DNA of 64,000 nt from Lachnospiraceae bacterium (GCA_017557525.1 JAFYYN010000020.1:1-64000); one strand, 5' to 3'. Shown: positions 43,732 through 53,469, counted from the first letter of the stretch. A program made the numbers and translations. The notes: generated by a model not told the origin, from the letters alone.

Positions 43732-44568
43732 TCATTTTTCCTCAACCCGCTTATACCAACGTCCTGTCTCGCCAACAGTTTTAATAAAACGATCTGCCTC
43801 GTCGGTTACTTCCTCGATGATATCGGTATCGATATTATGACCGCAGTTAGAATATACCACCAGTTTACAATGCGGCAGACATTCCGCTGTGCGCATCATA
43901 AGCTCCATCTTGCTTATCGGGTCCTCGGTACCGCCTATAAGAAGTGTAGGTACCTGGATTTCCTTTAGTTTCTCACAGAGCCGTTCTTCCGTCTTAAGCC
44001 CCATAAGAGGTCTGCCGTAATCTATAGCCTGTTCCCTCGGGTCTGCCGGAGCATTGTTTTTGCTGATATGCTCTGCACGTCTCTTACGACGTAAAACCCT
44101 TGCCGGATCATTATCTATTTCCGGGTCAAACGGAGGCGGACATTTGATAATGCCCTGTTCCAACATCTGCCGGTAGGACATAGTACCCTCTTTTAAGCTG
44201 TGCGGGCCGGCAACTACTGCAATAAATGACTCCACTCTCTTAGGATTTCTAAGCATTAAATGCCAGCCGACTCCTGCACCGTGCGATGCACCCATATATG
44301 TAAATTTAGAGATACCCAGAGCATCCGCAACTCTTACCACATCATCGGCAAATACATTATACCAGTCTTCGCCGTAGTCTTCCTCAACATAGGATGACGG
44401 CGCAAAACCCCTTAATGTAATACAATAAACATGGTAGCCCATCTCAGCCATTTTCTGCTGCATCCCCTTTGGATAAAAGCCCACCTGTGCCGAAAGGATA
44501 TATTTATCACCCTGGCCATATTCTTCGTAAAATAATCTTATCTTCTCATCAATCGCTACATATCCCAT
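43732..44568 (-). CDS. Alpha/beta hydrolase
   Basis: 278 residues. The nucleophile elbow is MGASHGAGVGWH, an unusual G-x-S-x-G with Ala before Ser; the acid is in LIGGTEDPISK and the His in YSNCGHNIDTDIIEEV. Cap-domain content is low. Substrate unknown; the nearest relatives are esterases and C-C hydrolases. It overlaps the end of nadR by 20 bases and is the last gene of a long minus-strand run starting near 50961. Confidence 0.85.
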   Translation of the reverse strand: MGYVAIDEKIRLFYEEYGQGDKYILSAQVGFYPKGMQQKMAEMGYHVYCITLRGFAPSSYVEEDYGEDWYNVFADDVVRVADALGISKFTYMGASHGAGVGWHLMLRNPKRVESFIAVVAGPHSLKEGTMSYRQMLEQGIIKCPPPFDPEIDNDPARVLRRKRRAEHISKNNAPADPREQAIDYGRPLMGLKTEERLCEKLKEIQVPTLLIGGTEDPISKMELMMRTAECLPHCKLVVYSNCGHNIDTDIIEEVTDEADRFIKTVGETGRWYKRVEEK

Positions 44569-45583
44569 TTTTATACTCTCCTAAAAATATACTGTTGACT
44601 TCATGCACAGCCTTTTCGTACCTCTCCTCATATGTCCCGCTGACTGACACAAATTCTTTACCGTGTGAACGGATCAGATCCTTTATCTGATCACTGTATT
44701 TTTCCCTGTTGGCGTGGATCTCTTCACTGCGGTCCCCATCCTGGACAAAGGGGGCATCCGGCTCCAAAAACAAGATCAGGTCATATGAATTGATACTGTC
44801 TATGGCATCTGATAGGGCCTTATTTTTCTCTATCCCCGGATCCTCAAGAAAATTCATGAAAAACTGAGTGACCAGAGCATCCGTATCTACAAAAAGCACC
44901 TTGTTGCTCTGCTCTACCGCCTTTATCTCATTTAATTTATGCTGCAGGAGTATTTCTGTGAAATCCTCGGACAGCATCATCATTTCCGTCCCACTGCGTT
45001 CGGATATCTCACGTCCGGCTTCCTCTATATAATTGGTATTAAAGCGATTGGCCAGATTTATCGTAAGCGTGGATTTACCGGTACTTTCCCCACCCATAAG
45101 AAGTACCTTTTTAACATAATAGGGCTTAACCACATTGGGAATCCAGTCCCAGTGAGCATACGGGTTCTTTCGTAATTCGGTGGAGCTGATACCGTTTCTT
45201 TCGAAAATATGGAGCTTACTATCCGGATAGCATTTGTTCCAGAAGCTGTTCTCATCATAATCACTCCCGCAGAATACAACATCTATCGGCTTTCCGATGG
45301 CAGCCTTTACTTTCTCGGCGTCACTCTGCCAGCAGTTTTCATTATATTCCTCCTTAGAGCTTGCATCATCCTCTAAGGTTATGATCTTCACATTTCCGAT
45401 ATGGCAGGTCAACCGGTATATCCAGCGGTACCTGACTCTACCGTCGACCTCGTTCCTGTTACGCCCGATACTAAGGACTATATATAGCTCCCTGCACATA
45501 TTTGCCGCTCGTATTATGCAGTCCACATGCCCCATATGCAAGGGGTTAAAGGAACCACCATACATTCCCACATTGTATTCCAT
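44549..45583 (-). CDS. nadR: NadR-like bifunctional NMN adenylyltransferase / nicotinamide riboside kinase
   Basis: 344 residues. N-terminal nucleotidyltransferase with GMYGGSFNPLHMGHVDCIIR (HxGH) and the ISSTELRKNPYAHWDWIP motif, then a kinase domain with P-loop LMGGESTGKSTL. The DNA-binding HTH of enterobacterial NadR is missing, so it is purely enzymatic. ATG at 45583 is preferred, with GAGGAA 6 bases upstream. It starts 10 bases after pnuC, giving a salvage pair: PnuC imports nicotinamide riboside, NadR traps and converts it to NAD. Confidence 0.95.
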   Translation of the reverse strand: MEYNVGMYGGSFNPLHMGHVDCIIRAANMCRELYIVLSIGRNRNEVDGRVRYRWIYRLTCHIGNVKIITLEDDASSKEEYNENCWQSDAEKVKAAIGKPIDVVFCGSDYDENSFWNKCYPDSKLHIFERNGISSTELRKNPYAHWDWIPNVVKPYYVKKVLLMGGESTGKSTLTINLANRFNTNYIEEAGREISERSGTEMMMLSEDFTEILLQHKLNEIKAVEQSNKVLFVDTDALVTQFFMNFLEDPGIEKNKALSDAIDSINSYDLILFLEPDAPFVQDGDRSEEIHANREKYSDQIKDLIRSHGKEFVSVSGTYEERYEKAVHEVNSIFLGEYKNGICSD

Positions 45584-45593
45584 ACTTATTTCC

Positions 45594-46298
45594 TCATTCC
45601 ACACCCTTTATATTTTTTGATTCCCGATACCAGCGTATAAACATTATCACCGCATTTATGAGATATACTGCCCACATTGCAAGAGTCGCTATCGTTTCAC
45701 CGCCCTGGGCGAAATGGACCGCCCACATGATGACCGTTACCACATCAACCACTATCCAGAGCACCCACTGCTCCATCAGCCTCTTGATAGAAAGTATCTG
45801 GGCAACCACGGATATAACCGTGCTCATGCTGTCGATATAGGGAAGATTTCCTCCAAGCCTGTCCAGTATAAACCCGTAAATGAATATTGCAATCGCGGTC
45901 AGAACATAAACAATAAGGCTCTTTTTAAGAGAAAGCCTTTCCTTTATAACCTCCCCTGTTTTTTCATTCATATGCTTTTTCCATACAAACCAGCCGACAA
46001 AATTCACCGGGAAATAATACAGGACGTTTAGCATTACCTCGCCGTAGTACTTTGCTTCAAATGCAACTATCGCATAAAAGACCACATTTATGATCCCGAA
46101 TATAAAGGATGACCGCTTGCCCTTGCCTGTCAGGATTACACACCATGTACCCGTGATAGCTGCAACTAAGCTCATCCAGGTGTCCTCCCAGTAAATGGAA
46201 AGCCCCAGAATAACTGCGGTAGCGAGTCCCAGCCAGATCACATCAAAGACCTTCCAACCGGTAAGCTCGGACTTAAAAAACTTATTTATTTCCTTCAA
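45594..46298 (-). CDS. pnuC: Nicotinamide riboside transporter PnuC
   Basis: 234 residues with seven or so hydrophobic segments. TGTWCVILTGKGKRSSFIFG and YYGEVMLNVLYYFPVNFVGW are characteristic of PnuC, a facilitator whose uptake depends on phosphorylation of the substrate inside the cell. nadR follows at 10 bases. The upstream ATPase gene ends 36 bases before it, so it may be read from the same transcript. No NAD riboswitch or clear NiaR box is seen in that gap. Confidence 0.94.
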   Translation of the reverse strand: MKEINKFFKSELTGWKVFDVIWLGLATAVILGLSIYWEDTWMSLVAAITGTWCVILTGKGKRSSFIFGIINVVFYAIVAFEAKYYGEVMLNVLYYFPVNFVGWFVWKKHMNEKTGEVIKERLSLKKSLIVYVLTAIAIFIYGFILDRLGGNLPYIDSMSTVISVVAQILSIKRLMEQWVLWIVVDVVTVIMWAVHFAQGGETIATLAMWAVYLINAVIMFIRWYRESKNIKGVE

Positions 46299-46334
46299 TT
46301 TGTGCCACTTCCCAATATAAGATATTCCGCTTCA

Positions 46335-47450
46335 TTAATTTTTCTTAAATAAACCGTTCTTCTGCTTTGGTTCTTCCAGACCCAGGGCATATCCGTTCTT
46401 TTCTATAAAGTGCTGGATGCTCTTTTCATCCATCTGGAAAAAGACGGATTTAACAGCCTCACGGTTGATATCAAGCAGTCCTTTTAAGCCGATTATCGTA
46501 TATTCTGCCTGAGGCAGACGGAAAAGCGCCCTTACAAGTCTTTCTACCAGATACTTCTGTTCATCGTTTTCTACCGTGTTTCCGATACCCTTTAACACAG
46601 TTGCCTTATTTACTATGGACGATACAAGTATCGACACTTCCTCCGGGGATTTCGGAGCCTGTGCCTTTCCCAATATAAAATCGTCAGCAGTAACCACTGT
46701 TGCCTGTTTCTTGCAGTATTCAACAAACTGGTTGCCCTCTACCTCACCGACATTTCCGATGATCTTGTAACGTATCACAGGATTGGTTACATCTGAGTCA
46801 TAATGCAGTATATCGCTAACTCTTACCCATGAACGCGGAGTTGCAAATACCATATTTCCTTCCTCAGCCTTCTGGTTGTGAAGTGCCGAGGGCTTAAAGG
46901 TTAGGTAGCTTACAACATATGGATGAACATTGTTTTTAAGAGCATAATCCTTTTTCCAGTCCTCGAAATTGGGCTCTATGTAATGAATCTCAAAACGGTC
47001 TGCAAGAGGACCTGCAAGCCTTATATAAACTCCGTCATCATCCTCACGGTTACCGAGTGCTATGACAAATGTACCCTCGGGCAGATGGTACTGACCGATC
47101 CTTCTGTCGAGTATCAGCTGATAGGCAGCTACCTGCACACGCTTAGTACATGAGGTGATCTCGTCCAAAAGCAGGATAGTGTTTTTTCCGTCGCGCTCCT
47201 CATCGGGAAGCACCTCGGGAGTAAGCCATACTGTCTTGGTGCGGCTCTCATTAGGGTAGATCAGACCGCCTATCTCCACCTCTGACATCTGGGCAAGACG
47301 GATATCTATAACCTTGAAACCGTATTTCTTTCCTATCTGCTGTATTATCTGGGACTTTCCTACGCCCGGAGCACCAAGCCCTAAGATTGCATGCTTTATA
47401 TTATGCTGAATGTTAAACTCTACACATTCGCCAAATTCCTTAATTGTCAT
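46335..47450 (-). CDS. MoxR-type AAA+ ATPase
   Basis: 371 residues. P-loop GAPGVGKS (26-33), Walker B TILLLDEITSC, sensor 1 in FVIALGNREDDDGV and arginine-rich LAGPLADRFEIHYIEP. The C-terminal 110 residues form a helical lid. It is coupled to a VWA-type metallopeptidase gene 13 bases upstream; such ATPase/VWA pairs act as chaperones that insert cofactors or remodel protein complexes. The client is unknown. Confidence 0.88.
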   Translation of the reverse strand: MTIKEFGECVEFNIQHNIKHAILGLGAPGVGKSQIIQQIGKKYGFKVIDIRLAQMSEVEIGGLIYPNESRTKTVWLTPEVLPDEERDGKNTILLLDEITSCTKRVQVAAYQLILDRRIGQYHLPEGTFVIALGNREDDDGVYIRLAGPLADRFEIHYIEPNFEDWKKDYALKNNVHPYVVSYLTFKPSALHNQKAEEGNMVFATPRSWVRVSDILHYDSDVTNPVIRYKIIGNVGEVEGNQFVEYCKKQATVVTADDFILGKAQAPKSPEEVSILVSSIVNKATVLKGIGNTVENDEQKYLVERLVRALFRLPQAEYTIIGLKGLLDINREAVKSVFFQMDEKSIQHFIEKNGYALGLEEPKQKNGLFKKN

Positions 47451-47463
47451 TTGATATTCTCCT

Positions 47464-48708
47464 TTAATTAAGCTTCGCTACCTTCCCCATGCGTTTCATA
47501 TCGTCCGTCACACTGATATCCCCTGAAAGTACCAGTATGGTCTTTCTGCTTAAGTTTGGACTAAAATACTGGTTTTCCAGTTCCCCGAAAAACCCGTCCG
47601 TCAGTATCAGCATCACGTCCGGCTTAACCTTGTTTTCCCTCATCCAGCGGTATACACAGTTAATATTCGTGCCGCCGGAATGCGATGGGGTGCATTTAAG
47701 TATGTCCTTCTCGTGCATTATCTTTTTATATACATCGGTAACCTCTGTATCCCAGTAGCATATGTTGATAATACACTTAAATTCCTTTGAGATCCTGTAA
47801 AGCTGTGTTAAAAACTGTGACATTTCATTATTTCCAATGGACCCGGATGAATCTACAAACGCCCAGATCTCCTCTAATCTTTCCTCACGGGTTCCGTAGC
47901 CCGGTATTATCAGATCCATGTGGATATATTTCCGTTCTGGCGTTGCATATGAGGTTTCTTCATCAATCTCATCGATCAGGAAATCCCTGAGCAGCACCTG
48001 CCATTTTATCTTTTTTGACTCGACCAGTCCGAATATCTGCTTAGGCACAAAGTAACTTCCTATATCGGATCTGTTTTTAGACGCGGATTCCCTTATAATA
48101 TCCATTATCGCCTGTCTGCTAAGACCATCGTCAAAATCTTCCGGGTCCGGGTCTTTCCCGTCTTTTACATCCTTGATATTTATGATTATCAGGTCCTCCG
48201 GAGCCTTCACCGAATTAAGCTTTTTCGGTCCCCACGGATTCTGTCTTATCGATATCTTTTTCGTAAAATCTTTTATCCACTTATTATCCTCGAGTAACTG
48301 TGCATACAGGTTTTCAACTGTCTCTCCGGCCTTTACATACACAAATATACCATCAGACGGACGTTCAAACTCTATACCGGCCTTATTCATATCATACCTT
48401 AAATGCATCAGCATATCGTTGACTATCATGTCCGCAGCGGTATTCCAGAGCTGAGGGCGCCTCTCGTTTTTTCTTGAACAATGAAAAAGCAGCACATGGA
48501 ATATCTCATGCATAAGTACAAAATTCCGCTGCCCGGCGCTCATCTTAGCGAAAAATTTCGGGCTGTATTCTATCCTCCGTCCGTTAGTCTGAGCCGTGGA
48601 AATTGCTTCGTTTGGAACTATGGGCAGGCGCATTACGATATCCCCGTAGAAAGGCATCTTTCTTAAAAGCTGCATCTTAAAACGAATGATCTCATCTTCA
48701 ATACTCAT
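47464..48708 (-). CDS. DUF2201-type putative metallopeptidase with C-terminal VWA-like domain
   Basis: 414 residues. The N-terminal domain contains a zinc-binding HEIFH (His67, Glu68, His71) in FVLMHEIFHVLLFHC; the C-terminal domain has a MIDAS-like FVDSSGSIGNNEMSQFL and LILTDGFFGELENQYF. This is the COG3864 architecture. It lies immediately upstream of the MoxR ATPase gene (13 bases) and downstream of a radical SAM gene (16 bases). Protease activity has not been shown for most relatives; a chaperone-adaptor role with the ATPase is the usual inference. Confidence 0.86.
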   Translation of the reverse strand: MSIEDEIIRFKMQLLRKMPFYGDIVMRLPIVPNEAISTAQTNGRRIEYSPKFFAKMSAGQRNFVLMHEIFHVLLFHCSRKNERRPQLWNTAADMIVNDMLMHLRYDMNKAGIEFERPSDGIFVYVKAGETVENLYAQLLEDNKWIKDFTKKISIRQNPWGPKKLNSVKAPEDLIIINIKDVKDGKDPDPEDFDDGLSRQAIMDIIRESASKNRSDIGSYFVPKQIFGLVESKKIKWQVLLRDFLIDEIDEETSYATPERKYIHMDLIIPGYGTREERLEEIWAFVDSSGSIGNNEMSQFLTQLYRISKEFKCIINICYWDTEVTDVYKKIMHEKDILKCTPSHSGGTNINCVYRWMRENKVKPDVMLILTDGFFGELENQYFSPNLSRKTILVLSGDISVTDDMKRMGKVAKLN

Positions 48709-48724
48709 GCGCTCACCTGCCTTT

Positions 48725-49735
48725 CTAAATGATAATCTCTCCCCCGAAGCCGTCCTTCAAATGATTGTCGGCATCATACACAATGCCCCTGCAGTAGCGG
48801 TATTTCTCCATCTTTGTGCTTTTACCGTAAAACTCCACTATCCTGCCATCCTCGGATGAATAAACTCCGTCGCTGCAGTGACAGTATTCGTAATCAAAGA
48901 AACCCCTCGTAAAAAGCAGGGACGGATCATCCTCCTTTATCACTGCTTCATAGGCAACGGTCTGCTGCCTTGCATACTCATTGATCGGAGAACAGGTTAC
49001 AAACCCCACCTTGGGCACTCCAGTTTCAATTGCGAAATCCATGAATCTGTGAGCTTCCTCTGGAGAATTAATATAGTCCTTTAGCAGCAGGCAGTTAAAA
49101 ACAAATATATCCTTATAGGATATTGAATCTACTATTTCTTTTAGCTCATCGCCACTCGGGATGCGTGCTTTATCACTATCAGGCAACCCAAAAATCTCCC
49201 GATTTACCCTGTCATCATAATGGTGCCTGCTGATATGGATTGCCTCAAGATGGCTTAAATCCTTTAATTTTTGCAGATTACTAAGGCCTATGCCATTTGT
49301 GCTTACGGAAAGCTCCAAATCATAACCGAAAATTTCATAAAGAATACTTATTGTCTCATTGAGCAGCCCTATATCATAAAATGGCTCTCCGCCGGTTATC
49401 TTAATGCCTCTGACCCTGCTCTCCTGCTTTAAAGCTCGCATCACAGAAGAAAGCTTTTCCGTATCTATCTTTCTCTCCAGCTTAGTATCTTTTGCAACAC
49501 AGAACCTGCAGCCGGCAGGACAGAATGTGAGCATGTTTATAAACAGCTGCATTTCAACATTTTCCGGCTTTTCGCGATAGTTTATGCCGTCTGGAGAGCA
49601 GATATAATTCTTGACGGTAAGTTTTTTCCCAAATATCTCTATTTCCCTGGTTCTCTCATACGCCCTGCACATTTCACAGCTTTGCTTTATTTCATTATCC
49701 ATCTCACAGGATAGAGAGCAGTCTGTATTTTGCAT
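48725..49735 (-). CDS. Radical SAM protein
   Basis: 336 residues. The 4Fe-4S motif CPAGCRFC (Cys72, Cys76, Cys79) is followed by GIKITGGEPFYDIGLL (SAM-binding GGE) and LELSVSTNGIGLSNLQK. There are extra cysteines at both ends: CEMCRAYERTRE near the start and EYCHCSDGVYSSEDG and RYCRGIVYD near the end, suggesting an auxiliary cluster or SPASM-like part. Substrate unknown. The start overlaps the leucine-rich-repeat gene by 32 bases. Confidence 0.87.
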   Translation of the reverse strand: MQNTDCSLSCEMDNEIKQSCEMCRAYERTREIEIFGKKLTVKNYICSPDGINYREKPENVEMQLFINMLTFCPAGCRFCVAKDTKLERKIDTEKLSSVMRALKQESRVRGIKITGGEPFYDIGLLNETISILYEIFGYDLELSVSTNGIGLSNLQKLKDLSHLEAIHISRHHYDDRVNREIFGLPDSDKARIPSGDELKEIVDSISYKDIFVFNCLLLKDYINSPEEAHRFMDFAIETGVPKVGFVTCSPINEYARQQTVAYEAVIKEDDPSLLFTRGFFDYEYCHCSDGVYSSEDGRIVEFYGKSTKMEKYRYCRGIVYDADNHLKDGFGGEIII

Positions 49736-50678
49736 TTACCTTCTTTGCCTCCTCCAAAACAGCCCTTTCTCCATTATCATATAATACGGTTATTTCTTTC
49801 CTTATATAATTAAGGTTGGTTGTCGAAGAAAGGAAATGTCTTCTATATACATAGTAGCTTTTCCCGTCAAATGTCACCGGAACTATGGACTGCCAAAAAT
49901 GATAGCCTATCATAATCTCCAGCAAAAGATAGTATTTTCCGTTCTCGTACCTGGTTTTAGTATCATCAAAGGTAAGGATTGCCGTTTTCTTAATCACAGG
50001 AAAGCTCTCGCCTTTTAAAAACTGGTCATTTCTGCTTTCTGACAGCGCCTCTGTCTCTCCAAGCTCATTATTTCCTATCATTTCCTTAATGCTGTCTATT
50101 TCAGAAATAAAAGATGATCTGTTACCAAAACAATAACAGCTGTGTTTATTATTATATAAAGCTATTACATCCTGATCATTAGTGTCCTTAGCTGTAAAAA
50201 GTCTCGATATCCCGTCCATTATAAGATTTGCCGGGCCTACGTTAGCTGAACTTACTGCAGCTTTAATGATCTTTTCGTCGGGCATGGCGCTTGCTATGTA
50301 AACAGATCCGTTTGCACATCTGTAGCTTGCTTTAAGGTCTATGTATTTTTTCTCATCAACCTCATAGCTGAATATCCTTAAGTTTTTTAGATACGGACAT
50401 TCTGCAAAAGCATTTTCCCCGATTTCCTGCACAGTCGCAGGTATGCTGATGCATTTAAGAAGCCTGCAGCCCTTAAATGCGTTTTGCCCGATGGTCTTTA
50501 CTCCGTAGGGGACTCCCACATACTCTAAGGTCTTTGACTCCATAAAGGCTCCGTCGCCTATTGTATGGATATCCATATCTCCCAGCCGGTTAGGTATCTG
50601 CAGGGAAACATCATCATCCTCATAAAAAAGAATCACGCCGTCCGCGACGGTATAGGCGCTGTCAAAGTATTCTCCCAT
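49704..50678 (-). CDS. Leucine-rich-repeat (LRR_5/BspA-type) protein
   Basis: 324 residues. Residues about 30-115 contain three BspA-like repeats with the IGDGAFMESKTLEYVGVP, IGQNAFKGCRLLKCISIP, IGENAFAECPYLKNLRIF pattern. The rest is an unassigned alpha/beta region. No signal peptide is present, unlike most BspA-type surface proteins, so this copy is probably cytoplasmic. It sits between a coiled-coil small protein (1-base gap) and the radical SAM gene (32-base overlap), implying joint function. Confidence 0.8.
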   Translation of the reverse strand: MGEYFDSAYTVADGVILFYEDDDVSLQIPNRLGDMDIHTIGDGAFMESKTLEYVGVPYGVKTIGQNAFKGCRLLKCISIPATVQEIGENAFAECPYLKNLRIFSYEVDEKKYIDLKASYRCANGSVYIASAMPDEKIIKAAVSSANVGPANLIMDGISRLFTAKDTNDQDVIALYNNKHSCYCFGNRSSFISEIDSIKEMIGNNELGETEALSESRNDQFLKGESFPVIKKTAILTFDDTKTRYENGKYYLLLEIMIGYHFWQSIVPVTFDGKSYYVYRRHFLSSTTNLNYIRKEITVLYDNGERAVLEEAKKVNAKYRLLSIL

Positions 50679-50679
50679 A

Positions 50680-50961
50680 TCAGCACCTGCCCCTGGTAGC
50701 CAGTTCCTCTTCCCTGCGCCTGCGCTCAGCGGCTCTCCGAAATGCTATCTTTAGCTCTTCTTCAGAGAATGAGTCTTTTATTGCTATTTCCTTTGCTTCC
50801 GGTATACTAACCAGAGTGCTTTCAACCAGTTTTATATTTTCAATACCGGCATTCTGCAGCTCCAGGATTTTCTTTAGCTGTTGCAGGGACTCCCTTGATT
50901 TCTCAGGTGAACCCTTTTCCAATATCCTTTTCATGAATTTAAGCAGTGAATCTCTGGTCAT
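50680..50961 (-). CDS. Small charged helical protein, first gene of the radical SAM/MoxR cluster
   Basis: 93 residues, mostly helical and highly charged (ESLQQLKKILELQNAGIENI; IAFRRAAERRRREEELATRG). AAGAGGAAC lies before the ATG. The stop codon is one base from the next gene's start. It has no recognised domain; it could be an adaptor or substrate peptide for the cluster. Confidence 0.6.
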   Translation of the reverse strand: MTRDSLLKFMKRILEKGSPEKSRESLQQLKKILELQNAGIENIKLVESTLVSIPEAKEIAIKDSFSEEELKIAFRRAAERRRREEELATRGRC

Positions 50962-50985
50962 ATGTTCCTCTTTTCACGGTTTATG

Positions 50986-51018
50986 TGGAAAAACCGGGAT
51001 GGTACAAAACTATCCCGG
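50986..51018 (-). terminator. Terminator after the metallophosphoesterase gene
   Basis: CCGGGAT (50994-51000) and ATCCCGG (51012-51018); on the minus strand followed by TTTTTCC. It separates the upstream gene from the cluster starting at 50961, so that cluster likely has its own promoter nearby. Confidence 0.75.
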
Positions 51019-51027
51019 CAATTTAAT

Positions 51028-52128
51028 TTATCTTCCTTTAACATATATTACAACATATTCCGATTTGGTACCGGGTTTAAATTTCAGCTCCCAGTCAGAT
51101 ATTCCTGAGGTAACGATAAAATCAGTACCGTTCCTCTTTTCATAGCCATAGGTCCTGTCATTAGGACTGAGTCCTATGACGGTAAGCGGGAAGAACTGGC
51201 CGCCATGAGTATGGCCGGAAAGGACCAGGTCCGATTTAGATGCAGCCTCGTTTTCATAGTCATGGGGCTGGTGATCTAAAACGATGATGTATTTATCATC
51301 ATCTATATCTTTGGTCAATTCTCCTATGCTCTTTCTACCATTGTTAGAGGCGTCTGCTCTACCGACGATAACTATATTGTTATCGATTTCCATAACCTTA
51401 TCCTGCAGTACACGGACCTTGTTCAGCATAAGATTAAATTCAAAATCACTTGCAGAATATCCTCTGTAATTTCTGTTATACCCCTTATCGTGATTACCGT
51501 ATACATAGAAAACACCGTACTTTGTTTTCAGGTTTCCGAGAGCCTCACAGGCCTTAAGCATATCCTCTTTATTTGTACCGTCATCAATAAAGTCCCCACA
51601 GATAAATACGATATCAGGCTTTTCCTCATTAATCTTTTCGACCTCCTTCATAAAGCCCTCGCCATCAAAGGTGGTCCCTATATGTGAGTCGGCAAACATT
51701 ACTATCTTAAGATTGCCTATAGCCTTATAGGTATCAAGATTATAAACAGTAGAAAATACGTGATTGCAGGTAAAAAAGGCTATGCCAAGATACAGGGTAC
51801 AGAATATAAGCGCTCCCCACCCCTGCCAGTATAATTCGCTTTCTTTTCCGCGGATTTTCTTTACTACAAACCCGATGATACCAAATATCAGCCTGAACAG
51901 CATCAGATGTATAAGTACTATCACCGCGTTTATGGGGGACATTGTAACGCAGAAAAACGCAAAGCCGGCACCAAGTATCAGCAGGGGTATGACAATTTTA
52001 AGTAATCTGCTTTCCTTTGTTATCCTTTTTATGCCCGGAAATTTTCCTATTGTCCAGGTAAGATATATCCCGCCCAAAATAGCGGCTATGCCTACTCCGG
52101 TGACCACCATTCCCCAAAGACCGTTCAT
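51028..52128 (-). CDS. Membrane-anchored metallophosphoesterase
   Basis: 366 residues. Three to four hydrophobic N-terminal segments (to about 125), then a calcineurin-like domain with all metal motifs: MFADSHIGTTFDGEG, FICGDFIDDGTN, YVYGNHDKGYN, LDHQPHDYE and LSGHTHGGQFFPL. It resembles YkuE/LpxH-type phosphoesterases of the YkuE branch (membrane-linked, unknown lipid or phosphate ester). It starts 22 bases after the L,D-transpeptidase gene, so an envelope role is plausible. Confidence 0.9.
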   Translation of the reverse strand: MNGLWGMVVTGVGIAAILGGIYLTWTIGKFPGIKRITKESRLLKIVIPLLILGAGFAFFCVTMSPINAVIVLIHLMLFRLIFGIIGFVVKKIRGKESELYWQGWGALIFCTLYLGIAFFTCNHVFSTVYNLDTYKAIGNLKIVMFADSHIGTTFDGEGFMKEVEKINEEKPDIVFICGDFIDDGTNKEDMLKACEALGNLKTKYGVFYVYGNHDKGYNRNYRGYSASDFEFNLMLNKVRVLQDKVMEIDNNIVIVGRADASNNGRKSIGELTKDIDDDKYIIVLDHQPHDYENEAASKSDLVLSGHTHGGQFFPLTVIGLSPNDRTYGYEKRNGTDFIVTSGISDWELKFKPGTKSEYVVIYVKGR

Positions 52129-52150
52129 TAAAACTCCTTCCTAACCGGTG

Positions 52151-53440
52151 TCAGTACGCTGCCTCTCCGCCATTCTGAGACCCCTGGATAAATTCTGTTT
52201 CCTGAGGTACTTCATCTATGGTCCAGTTATCCGTATCAGGGATCTCTCCCATAACCAGATTGGGCCGCTTGCTCGGGCGCTTAGGTAATACCAGCTGTTT
52301 CCTTATAGCAGCGGTTTCTTTGTCATCGGCTGAGCCCTTACGGACCTCAACTTCTGTACCTGGAGCTACATTATAATATATCCATCTCGCATCGGGTACC
52401 GTAAGCCTTATACAGCCGTGGGAAACAGCTTTCCCCAGATTGTCATAGGAGGTTTCCGTGTAGTCTTTTGCATTTAAAGATGTATAGAGAATGGAATGGA
52501 AATAGATCCTGCCTGTAAGGATACTCCAGTATTGTCCATAACAGATGGTTCTATTGAACAGCTCATAACGCAGCCTGTATTTTTCCATCTTGAATGTACC
52601 TGTAGGGGTAGGCGTGCTGGATGCTCCGACTCCGCAAAGCATATATCTGACAGGCTTTGTATAGTTGCCGTCTTCATCCTTTGTATAGGCCATAACTACC
52701 TTATGATACAGATCAACTACGAGCCTGTAGGTACCGGGAGCGGGTGTTGCGACCAGCTCATCATATATACCGTTATCACCTACCAGCTCCTCAAAGGTCA
52801 TGTTTACCGTTGGCGCCAGGTCTTCAAAGGTGGGATCTTCAATATCCATGATATTAAGATATACCTCAACCTCGCACAGATAGGTTTCACCGTTTTCACA
52901 GGTGACTGATATAGTGGTCTTTCCTTCTTTTTTCGCTTTAACCAGACCATCTGCACTAACGGAGGCAATCTTCTTTTTTGATGACTTAAAGGAAACTGCT
53001 GTTGTGCCTTTTACCTCAAGCTTAAAAGTATTGTTTATGCGCACTCTTTTGGTACTGTAGTTTAATTCGGGAGCCTTGACCTTTACGGTACAGGTATATT
53101 TTTCCCCCTCGCACTCTGCATAAATATAAGCATATCCTTCGGAAATACCGGTTACTTTTCCCTCTGATACAGTAGCAACAGCTTCGTCGGAGGATGACCA
53201 TGTTATGTCTGTTTCAGCACCTGTAAGCTTTAACTTAAAGCTTTTCCCTACGTATACCACCTTTTTCTCGTGATTTAGGTGCAATACTTCTTTATCAGTC
53301 TCTATGGTTTCTGTTACCTCGGTTTCTTCTGTTTGTTCCTTAGAAGCGGTTTTCTTTTTAGCCGAAACATCTATAAAGTTTGGTAATGCAAAAACCAGAA
53401 TCAAAGATATAATACCTAAAAGTAAACATTTCTTAAACAT
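52151..53440 (-). CDS. L,D-transpeptidase with bacterial Ig-like repeats (YkuD domain)
   Basis: 429 residues. Signal/anchor LLLGIISLILVFALP, then two Ig-like (Big_2) repeats (HEKKVVYVGKSFKLKLTG, SDEAVATVSEGKVTGIS; KVRI-like second repeat with VSADGLVKAKKEGKTTISV), then a YkuD domain whose catalytic Cys is in KAVSHGCIRLTVPDARWIY. It would form 3-3 cross-links in peptidoglycan or attach proteins to it. ATG at 53440 is preferred, with AGGGAAAG upstream. The upstream 170 bases are a hairpin repeat array. Confidence 0.93.
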   Translation of the reverse strand: MFKKCLLLGIISLILVFALPNFIDVSAKKKTASKEQTEETEVTETIETDKEVLHLNHEKKVVYVGKSFKLKLTGAETDITWSSSDEAVATVSEGKVTGISEGYAYIYAECEGEKYTCTVKVKAPELNYSTKRVRINNTFKLEVKGTTAVSFKSSKKKIASVSADGLVKAKKEGKTTISVTCENGETYLCEVEVYLNIMDIEDPTFEDLAPTVNMTFEELVGDNGIYDELVATPAPGTYRLVVDLYHKVVMAYTKDEDGNYTKPVRYMLCGVGASSTPTPTGTFKMEKYRLRYELFNRTICYGQYWSILTGRIYFHSILYTSLNAKDYTETSYDNLGKAVSHGCIRLTVPDARWIYYNVAPGTEVEVRKGSADDKETAAIRKQLVLPKRPSKRPNLVMGEIPDTDNWTIDEVPQETEFIQGSQNGGEAAY

Positions 53441-53469
53441 TTCGGCTTTCCCTTTTCTATTTTTCTTAG

